Under the pieces are notes generated by a model, which ran no database searches, was not told the origin of the DNA, and worked only from the letters and a program-made list of their open reading frames with translations. Shown piece by piece: positions 5,530 through 11,085 of a stretch of 11,085 nucleotides of DNA (the stretch's first letter is position 1; every line of letters starts with the position of its first letter). This stretch comes from Alphaproteobacteria bacterium (lineage in GTDB: Bacteria > Pseudomonadota > Alphaproteobacteria > Micavibrionales > Micavibrionaceae): positions 1 to 11,085 of the forward strand of contig JAGLKL010000029.1 in assembly GCA_023141075.1 (NCBI GenBank), read 5' to 3'. A program made the translations under genes and the position numbers.

Positions 5530-6513
5530 CTACTTGAAGTGCTTGAAGAAAGCACTGTCAGGAGACAGGATAAGGCGCGTTTGCGGGTTGGCCATGGTCT
5601 TTTTGTAAGCTTCCATAGAGCGGATGAAAGAATAAAACCCGCGGTCAACGTTAAAAGCATCAGCGTAAATCTTGATTGCTTCCTTATCGCCTTGGCCTTT
5701 TATAATTTCTGCATCACGACTAGCTTCAGCCAGAAGAATAGTACGTTCTTTTTCTGCTGTAGAACGAATTTCAAGGGCGCGTTCCTCCCCTTTGGAGCGG
5801 CGTTCTGTTGCGCGTTCATTAAGCTGGGATTTCATCTGGCGCACAGTAGAAGCGCGTAGCTCTTCGGTAAGGTCGGCGCGGACAATGCGCACATCTATAA
5901 GTTTGATTCCGAGTTTGTCACTGGTTATTTTCCCATTTACCCGTTCGCGTATTTTAGCCATGATTTCTGTGCGTTCATCGGAAAGAATCTCGCCAAGAGT
6001 TGTCTCACCAAGCACGGCGCGGGTGGAGCCGTTAAGAATGCTCTCAATACGGGAATTTGCATTGGGAATTGTGCGCAAAGTTTTCATGAATTGCAGCGGG
6101 TCGGTGATTTTATAGCGTGCGAATGTATCAACGATAATCGGTTCACCGCTTACATTGTCAATACTGGGGCCGGCGTCTATCGGAGCGCCATCTTCATCTG
6201 TGTCTGTCGCGTCTTCTTTTGTTGCAGTTTCTTCGGGTTTGCTAGATTTTGCTGCGACATCTGCAATATGTGTGCTTGAAATAACTACCGGCTCGGCTTC
6301 CGGGTCGATAGACAGGACGCGGGCATCAAAAGAGCGTACCTCCTGTATGAAAGGCAGTTTAAGGTGTATTCCCGGACCTCTCGGTTCACCGCGCGGCTGA
6401 CCGAGTTGGAGGACTAGGGCTTGCTGCGTTTCGTCTACAGTAAACACACTTTGTGATGCAGCAATCAGTCCAATGCCCAGAGCGATAAAGATAGGGAGAG
6501 GTTTGATTTTCAT
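5530..6513 (-). CDS. hflC: HflC, FtsH protease modulator subunit
   Basis: SPFH/band-7 membrane protein that assembles with HflK into a large cage around FtsH and modulates its proteolysis. 327 residues: an N-terminal membrane segment (about 5-24), the SPFH core with GPGIHLKLPFIQEVRSFDARVLSID (46-70) and DTFARYKITDP (129-139), a helical coiled region (about 215-285) with ERRSKGEERALEIRSTAEKERT, and the typical ending SPDSAFFKHFK. Odd point: an acidic, low-complexity stretch (about 81-122, rich in D, E, T, A) is inserted in the SPFH domain between the SID and IIVD strands. AAGGAT lies 9 nt before the ATG. It follows hflK by 40 nt and is very likely co-transcribed with it. Confidence 0.95.
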   Translation of the reverse strand: MKIKPLPIFIALGIGLIAASQSVFTVDETQQALVLQLGQPRGEPRGPGIHLKLPFIQEVRSFDARVLSIDPEAEPVVISSTHIADVAAKSSKPEETATKEDATDTDEDGAPIDAGPSIDNVSGEPIIVDTFARYKITDPLQFMKTLRTIPNANSRIESILNGSTRAVLGETTLGEILSDERTEIMAKIRERVNGKITSDKLGIKLIDVRIVRADLTEELRASTVRQMKSQLNERATERRSKGEERALEIRSTAEKERTILLAEASRDAEIIKGQGDKEAIKIYADAFNVDRGFYSFIRSMEAYKKTMANPQTRLILSPDSAFFKHFK

Positions 6514-6553
6514 TGTCTTTAAATCCTTATTTCTTTTCTTCTATTACCGTTTG

Positions 6554-7720
6554 TTACCGTTTATTGCTTTTTAGCTCATCCAGAGGCAGGTAAGGCACAA
6601 CGCCACTAGAAGCGCTGTTATCCAGTATGATTTTTTCGGCGTTGCTTAGGACTTCTTCCATAGTTTCGATATAGATGCGTTCTCTGGTTACATCTTTTCC
6701 CTTAAGGTAAGCATTATATATCGCACTAAAACGATCAGCATCCCCGGTGGATTGTGCGACTTTTGATTGCTTGTAGGCTTCGGCTTCTTGTACGAGTTTG
6801 ATGGCGCGTCCACGTGCTTCGGGGAGAATTTTTTCGCGGTGAGCACGAGCAATATTTTCGGTGTCTTCCGCATCCTGCCGTGCTGATTGCACATCCTGAA
6901 AAGCTTGCTGTACATCCGGGTGCACTTCGGCTTTTTGGATAAGAACCTGTTTGATATTTACGCCAGAATTGTATTCATCCAGATTGGTCTGGATGATATT
7001 TTTGACCTTGGCCTGAATTTGTTCGCGGCCTGTGGTGATGATCGGGAACATATCGGTTTGCCCGACGACCTCGCGAATCGCGCTTTCAGCTACTTGTTTG
7101 ATCGTGTTTTCCTGATCCTTGATCTCGAAAAGAAATTGTTCAGCCGATTTGATGTCCCATTGTAAGGCCATTTGCAGATCAACTATGTTGCGGTCAGAAG
7201 TAAGCATCAGGCTTTCGCCGTGTACGGCTTGTTTGATTGAAGTACCGCTACGGTGGCGATACGGCATTCCTTCAGTATATCCAATGGTCATAATGCGTTG
7301 TTGATTGACATTGAGTTTGGTTACTTTCTCAATCGGGCTAGGCCAGTGATAGCCGAGTCCTTCTGTGTCCTGTGTACGATCCCAAGCACCAAAGCGCTGG
7401 ACAACGCCATGTTCTCCGGGATTGATGATATAAAGGCCGCTGGCTAGCCATAGTGTCAGGATAGCACCTAACAATAACAATCCTGCAACTTTCCCGCTCA
7501 TGTTTCCCGGAAGAATATCGGTAAGCATGTTTTGCAGGTCTTTCAGCAATTCTCCAAAATCCTGCGGATCGTTGCCCCGTCCACCGCCACCACCGCGGTT
7601 TCCACCGCCGCCGGATTTCTTCCCTCCGGGAACCGCTCTAAGTTTGCGGCCACCTTTATTGTCGGAGGCGGTGCCCCATGGGTTAGGTCTTTTGTTGCCT
7701 GAATCATCATCTTGAGACAT
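6554..7720 (-). CDS. hflK: HflK, FtsH protease modulator subunit
   Basis: Partner of HflC in the membrane complex that regulates FtsH. 388 residues: a cytoplasmic N-terminus rich in G, R and K (about 10-50, with GGGGNRGGGGGRGN), a membrane segment (about 77-97), INPGEHGVVQRFGAW at the start of the SPFH domain (99-113), the GLGYHWPSPIEKV strand (121-133), a helical region with IARAHREKILPEARGRA (290-306), and YLKGKDVTRERIYIETMEEVL near the C-terminus. Length and layout match the family. The ribosome site is weak (GTGAGAA). It is the first gene of a likely hflK-hflC transcript, divergent from mrp across 91 bp. Confidence 0.96.
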   Translation of the reverse strand: MSQDDDSGNKRPNPWGTASDNKGGRKLRAVPGGKKSGGGGNRGGGGGRGNDPQDFGELLKDLQNMLTDILPGNMSGKVAGLLLLGAILTLWLASGLYIINPGEHGVVQRFGAWDRTQDTEGLGYHWPSPIEKVTKLNVNQQRIMTIGYTEGMPYRHRSGTSIKQAVHGESLMLTSDRNIVDLQMALQWDIKSAEQFLFEIKDQENTIKQVAESAIREVVGQTDMFPIITTGREQIQAKVKNIIQTNLDEYNSGVNIKQVLIQKAEVHPDVQQAFQDVQSARQDAEDTENIARAHREKILPEARGRAIKLVQEAEAYKQSKVAQSTGDADRFSAIYNAYLKGKDVTRERIYIETMEEVLSNAEKIILDNSASSGVVPYLPLDELKSNKR

Positions 7721-7811
7721 TTTTTCTCACTTTTTTATCTTGACGTTAGCTGTGCAATAACAATATCTCTTTTCTATAGGAAAGCAAGTCTTACAAAGTG
7801 AAAAATAAGCA
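7721..7811. promoter_or_regulatory. divergent hflK / mrp control region
   Basis: A 91-bp AT-rich gap between two divergent genes, so both promoters must lie here or in the coding ends. On the plus strand TTGACG (7740-7745) is a good -35, but the matching -10 about 17 bp later is weak. On the minus strand no convincing pair is seen. No operator palindrome stands out. Confidence 0.35.
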
Positions 7812-8669
7812 ATGTTTAAATCAAGAAGTCGTCAAAAATCTCTACCTAAGCGCAATCCTTGTGGAGGAGTAGAGAATCCGCTTTTAGAAATGCCTATGCA
7901 TCATATTATTGCAGTGGCCTCAGGTAAGGGCGGGGTTGGAAAATCCGCAGTGGCATCAAATATTGCTGTGGCTTTGGCCAAGGAACATGGTCTTAAAGTG
8001 GGACTATTGGATGCGGATATTTACGGTCCTTCACAGCCTTTCATGATGGGTGATGAGAGCTATAAGCCTCCTCTTAATGAGAATAAGAAGTTGGTTCCTG
8101 CTAAGTGTCACGGGGTTAGCTTGATGTCGATAGGGTTTATTGCCGATCCTGATAAAGCGCTGATTTGGCGTGGGCCTATGGCGCAAAGTGCGTTTTACCA
8201 GATGGCACGCGATGTACAGTGGGCGCCGGAAGGTGAGAAGTTGGATGTTTTGGTGATTGATCTGCCGCCGGGAACGGGGGATGTGCAACTGACTATGATT
8301 AAGAAATTAAAGTTGAGCGGTGCGGTGATTGTTTCCACTCCGCAAGACATTGCTCTGATTGATGCGCGGCGAGCCGTAGCCATGTTTGAGAGAATGAACG
8401 TTCCTGTGCTGGGGATTATTGAGAATATGAGCATGTATGTTTGTCCGAGTTGCGGCCATGAAGAGCATATCTTCGGGCATGGAGGCGCTCGAGCAGAAGC
8501 ACAAAAACTGGGAATTGAGTTCTTGGGCGATATACCGCTTTCCAAAGATATGCGCGAGAAATCAGATCAGGGAACGCCGATTGTTTTGGCAGAGTCTAAG
8601 GATGTGTTAGCGGAAAAAGTAAAAGAAATTGTAGAGCGATTACAAAAGATTTTGTTGTCTGCGGTCTAA
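7812..8669 (+). CDS. mrp: Mrp/ApbC-type Fe-S cluster carrier ATPase, lacking N-terminal DUF59
   Basis: P-loop ATPase of the Mrp/NBP35 family that binds a bridging Fe-S cluster as a dimer and delivers it to target proteins in the cytoplasm. 285 residues. Seen: deviant Walker A GKGGVGKS (38-45), DADIYGPSQP (67-76), IDLPPGTGD (149-157), STPQDIALIDARR (175-187), and the cluster ligands CPSC (Cys211 and Cys214). An in-frame TAA at 7806-7808 fixes the upstream limit, so the roughly 90-residue DUF59 (MIP18-like) domain usual in bacterial Mrp is truly absent. Residues 1-30 are a short basic lead; Met27 or Met29 could be alternative starts. It is the only plus-strand gene within this housekeeping block, and its 3' end overlaps the 3' end of folA by 30 bp. 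Confidence 0.93.
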   Translation: MFKSRSRQKSLPKRNPCGGVENPLLEMPMHHIIAVASGKGGVGKSAVASNIAVALAKEHGLKVGLLDADIYGPSQPFMMGDESYKPPLNENKKLVPAKCHGVSLMSIGFIADPDKALIWRGPMAQSAFYQMARDVQWAPEGEKLDVLVIDLPPGTGDVQLTMIKKLKLSGAVIVSTPQDIALIDARRAVAMFERMNVPVLGIIENMSMYVCPSCGHEEHIFGHGGARAEAQKLGIEFLGDIPLSKDMREKSDQGTPIVLAESKDVLAEKVKEIVERLQKILLSAV

Positions 8670-9188
8670 CGTAACAAAGCTATAGGGCGGGTCGTGGTCT
8701 TCACGGGAAAGACATTCGGATTCTTCCCAATCAGCATCGTAAATCGTAGGGAAAAAGGCATCTCCTGCAATCTCACGATGGACTTTGGTGATATAGAGGC
8801 GATGGGCGAACGCTAGACTTTGCGTGTATATTTGTGCGCCGCCAATGATAAAGATTTCATCTAGTCCCTTGTCTTTTGCAATAGTTCGTCCCATCTCAAT
8901 GGCTTGTTCGATTGTGCCGGTTTGCAAGATCGGTGTATCAGGGTAGAGCGTCTGGGGATTGCGTGTGACAATAATACTCTCACGTCCGGGCAGGGGCTTT
9001 TTTAAGTATCCCAAAATGGACTCAAGGGTTTTCCGACCCATAATTACTGGGTGTCCTATCGTTAAAGTCTTAAAACGCTTTAAGTCTTCGGGGATATGCC
9101 AAGGCATCTGGTTGTTTTTGCCAATGCATCTGTTTTCCGCCATGGCAAAAATCAGTGAAGTTCTGATGTCTACGTTATCTTTTTTCAT
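8640..9188 (-). CDS. folA: dihydrofolate reductase
   Basis: Reduces dihydrofolate to tetrahydrofolate with NADPH; target of trimethoprim. From the ATG at 9188 the protein has 182 residues, slightly longer than the usual 160-170. Seen: AMAENRCIGKNNQMPWHIPEDLKRFK (Met-20-loop region, with the catalytic Asp of the EDL motif), GHPVIMGRKTLES (NADPH binding), LPGRESIIVTRN, FIIGGAQIY, and YITKVH near the C-terminus. A GTG at 9203 would add five residues (MFFEA). Neither start has a well-placed ribosome site; ATG is preferred as the stronger codon. It lies 86 bp downstream of thyA on the same strand and may share its transcript. It overlaps the convergent mrp end by 30 bp. Confidence 0.94.
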   Translation of the reverse strand: MKKDNVDIRTSLIFAMAENRCIGKNNQMPWHIPEDLKRFKTLTIGHPVIMGRKTLESILGYLKKPLPGRESIIVTRNPQTLYPDTPILQTGTIEQAIEMGRTIAKDKGLDEIFIIGGAQIYTQSLAFAHRLYITKVHREIAGDAFFPTIYDADWEESECLSREDHDPPYSFVTLDRRQQNLL

Positions 9189-9274
9189 GGCCTCAAAAAA
9201 CACTCTTTTTGCCCAAAAAACAAGAGGTTTTTGTGTTTTTTCGAATCATTTTATCGGACATAGCTATAACATAA

Positions 9275-10069
9275 CTAGACTGCAACAGGGGCTTTGATAT
9301 GTGGGTCACAGACATAGTTTACCAGCTCAAAATCTTCAAATTTGAAATTGAAGATGTCTTTTACATCCGGGTTGATTCTCATTTGCGGCAGCGGATGAGG
9401 CGTGCGTGAAAGCTGAAGCTCGACTTGTTCGATGTGGTTGGAGTAAAGATGTGCATCACCGAAACTGTGTACAAACTCACCGGGCTCAAGCCCTGTAACT
9501 TGCGCGACCATCATGGTTAGGAGTGCGTAGGAAGAAATGTTAAAAGGCACGCCGAGGAAAATATCGGCGCTGCGTTGATAAAGTTGGCATGAGAGTTTGC
9601 CGTTCGCAACATAGAATTGGAAGAAGGCGTGGCAGGGCGGCAAAGCCATCTGATCGACCAGACCGGGGTTGAAGGCTACGACAAGCAGGCGGCGGCAATC
9701 CGGGTTGGTTTTAATGCGCTCTATCACGTTAGTGATCTGATCTATTGTGTGACCGTCAGCAGCTACCCAACTGCGCCATTGTGCACCGTAAACAGGCCCT
9801 AAATCTCCGTTTTCATCTGCCCATTCATCCCATATTGATACGCCGTTATCTTTGAGATATTTAATGTTTGTCTCGCCTTTGAGGAACCATAGAAGCTCAT
9901 AAATAATGGAGCGTAGATGACACTTCTTTGTGGTCACAAGGGGAAAACCTTCGGAAAGATCAAAACGCATCTGGTAACCAAAGACAGACCGTGTGCCTGT
10001 TCCCGTACGGTCACCTTTATTTGTGCCGTTTTCATAAACATGGCGCATAAGATCCAGATATTGCTTCAT
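9275..10069 (-). CDS. thyA: thymidylate synthase ThyA
   Basis: Methylates dUMP to dTMP with methylene-tetrahydrofolate, giving dihydrofolate for FolA next door. From the ATG at 10069 the protein has 264 residues, the same length as the E. coli enzyme, and starts MKQYLDLM as that one does. Seen: DRTGTGT (20-26, with the phosphate-binding Arg), the catalytic nucleophile Cys146 in PPCHAFFQFYV, QRSADIFLGVPFNI (165-178), HSFGDAHLYSNH (201-212), and the C-terminus KAPVAV. An upstream in-frame ATG at 10084 would add MRGEI, but the strong AGAGGGG ribosome site lies between the two starts and fits only 10069. It is the standard folate-dependent enzyme, not ThyX. Confidence 0.97.
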   Translation of the reverse strand: MKQYLDLMRHVYENGTNKGDRTGTGTRSVFGYQMRFDLSEGFPLVTTKKCHLRSIIYELLWFLKGETNIKYLKDNGVSIWDEWADENGDLGPVYGAQWRSWVAADGHTIDQITNVIERIKTNPDCRRLLVVAFNPGLVDQMALPPCHAFFQFYVANGKLSCQLYQRSADIFLGVPFNISSYALLTMMVAQVTGLEPGEFVHSFGDAHLYSNHIEQVELQLSRTPHPLPQMRINPDVKDIFNFKFEDFELVNYVCDPHIKAPVAV

Positions 10070-10074
10070 GATTT

Positions 10075-10081
10075 CCCCTCT
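10075..10081 (-). promoter_or_regulatory. ribosome binding site deciding the thyA start
   Basis: AGAGGGG on the minus strand ends 5 nt before the ATG at 10069. It overlaps the first codons that would follow the alternative ATG at 10084, which makes that upstream start unlikely. Confidence 0.75.
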
Positions 10082-10147
10082 CATTCTTTTACGTCATTCT
10101 TAGGGTTTAGACACTAAGTGAAACTACTATTAAGTGTGATCCGGCGT

Positions 10148-10176
10148 TTGTCACTATTTTTTCATGCATTTTTAAT
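10148..10176 (+). promoter_or_regulatory. promoter of the unrecognised plus-strand gene
   Basis: TTGTCA (10148-10153) and TTTAAT (10171-10176), each 5 of 6 to the sigma-70 consensus, with a 17-bp spacer. The promoter is bracketed by a direct repeat TGATCCGGCG (10137-10146 and 10192-10201), a possible operator pair. The region upstream (10085-10147) also serves the divergent thyA and holds two TAAGTG copies 16 bp apart (10115-10120 and 10131-10136). Confidence 0.6.
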
Positions 10177-10248
10177 ATGTTTTATGTATACTGATCCGGC
10201 GCAGCCATATTGGCTTATGCGCAGGGTGACTAAATGAAGGAAGAAAAA

Positions 10249-11085
10249 ATGGCTAAAAAAGTGGCTGATGAACAAGAAATGAAAACTGGTACGCTGACAT
10301 TTCATGCACAAATACCTGTTTCCGGCTATGAGGAGAAGATGAAAGAAACTTTTGAAAAAGAGGCAGTTACCGGACGGCAGGGGTTTAAAACGACTGTAAT
10401 GATTGAAGACGGACTTAACAGCGCTTACGTTCTCAAGAAATATCCTTTGAGTAAATGGATTGAGAGTATCAATACTGTTGAAGGCGAGAGTTACCAGAAA
10501 ACTATAGGGCCTTTAGTGAGTATGAAAAGTGTAAAAAAAGCTGCTGCCCTGCATTTGGCCTCATCTGTCACAAAGCTGAAACATCATCTTAAACATGTAA
10601 CGACACACGAACTGGGTGAAAAGGAAGTGATTGATGCCGATGTCGGGGCGTCTAGTCTCGGATTTAATAAGGAGAGGAAAAGGGGAGGTGGCAACAAAAT
10701 GGTTTACGAGGCTAAGATTTCCATGCCTCCAGAATTTGAAATTGCCTATGAGCGCTTTAGAAAAACTGCGAAAAAAAGGGAAGATTCCGGGCTTGTTATG
10801 ATGGGGGATCATGTCTCGGGCAAGATTTATGTTAGTCGCGAAGATAATGGAAAATGGCTGGCTATTGGGCAGGGAGATTATGATTACGAAAGAGAGTTCT
10901 CTAAAAAAACCGCAATAGATGAAATTATTCATGAGGTGGCAAAAGATATGGCATCAAATGATCTGGGTAAAGATGTTATCTTGAACCATATCCGTCGTCA
11001 CGGTCTTATAAAAGACAATATTGAATGGGTCAAGACTACATTGGGTGGGGTAGTATACGAGCGCCCCGAATCTGATGATAATAAT
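10249..11085 (+). CDS. unrecognised protein, partial (runs off right edge)
   Basis: An open frame of 279 codons without stop up to the window end, so the C-terminus is missing. Start: ATG at 10249 with AAGGAAG (10237-10243) 5 nt upstream; an in-frame ATG at 10234 would add MKEEK and has a poorer ribosome site. The protein is charged, lysine-rich and lacks a signal peptide or membrane segment. It seems to hold two related domains, about 14-115 and 150-240, joined by a basic glycine-rich linker (KERKRGGGNK, 141-150): both begin with a strand then an E/K-rich helix, continue VM(I/M)(E/G)D...YV...KW, and end in a helix. I do not recognise the family. It has its own promoter and is divergent from thyA. 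Confidence 0.78.
   Translation, partial: MAKKVADEQEMKTGTLTFHAQIPVSGYEEKMKETFEKEAVTGRQGFKTTVMIEDGLNSAYVLKKYPLSKWIESINTVEGESYQKTIGPLVSMKSVKKAAALHLASSVTKLKHHLKHVTTHELGEKEVIDADVGASSLGFNKERKRGGGNKMVYEAKISMPPEFEIAYERFRKTAKKREDSGLVMMGDHVSGKIYVSREDNGKWLAIGQGDYDYEREFSKKTAIDEIIHEVAKDMASNDLGKDVILNHIRRHGLIKDNIEWVKTTLGGVVYERPESDDNN

Noticed and set aside
5358..5660. 100-codon minus-strand frame with CHCKRSETIHIF
   Set aside because: It is a frame-shifted reading of the hflC end and the palindromic repeat, with no coding support.
10561..10932. 123-codon minus-strand open frame
   Set aside because: It lies opposite the plus-strand gene that starts at 10249, which has a promoter, a ribosome site and a continuous frame; no ribosome site supports the reverse frame.

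Overview
The window looks like a piece of an alphaproteobacterial chromosome of moderate to low GC. The order thyA, folA, hflK, hflC, degP, miaA on one strand matches, from memory, a gene order common in Alphaproteobacteria (there usually followed by ilvB, often with serB between degP and miaA). The palindromic repeats, whose translation reads like RAKRGDPV...WIASP, also occur in many alphaproteobacterial genomes. I cannot name the genus.

Layout. Bases 1-595 hold no convincing protein gene. They contain a compact set of nested inverted repeats (59-172, possible structured RNA), four perfect DnaA boxes in two inverted pairs (221-294), an A-rich tract and a dispersed palindromic repeat (451-532). 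miaA follows on the minus strand. From 1529 to 3804 lies a tandem array of four minus-strand genes (five protein modules) of a family I do not recognise. Each gene has nearly the same promoter and leader, but the proteins have diverged. Then come degP, hflC and hflK on the minus strand, mrp alone on the plus strand, folA and thyA on the minus strand, and an unrecognised plus-strand gene that runs off the right edge.

How the genes fit together. HflK and HflC form the membrane complex that governs the FtsH protease, and the DegP-like protease and chaperone works on the periplasmic side, so 3859-7720 is an envelope protein quality-control block. thyA and folA are a functional pair: ThyA makes dTMP and dihydrofolate, and FolA reduces the dihydrofolate back to tetrahydrofolate. 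miaA makes the i6A37 tRNA modification, and Mrp is an Fe-S cluster carrier ATPase.

The part most worth attention is the paralogue array. It sits in an otherwise housekeeping block, begins 16 bp upstream of the miaA start codon, includes a mosaic two-module fusion, and has intergenic DNA that is better conserved than its coding DNA. The DnaA-box cluster at the left edge is the second strongest signal and could be a replication origin or another DnaA-controlled site.
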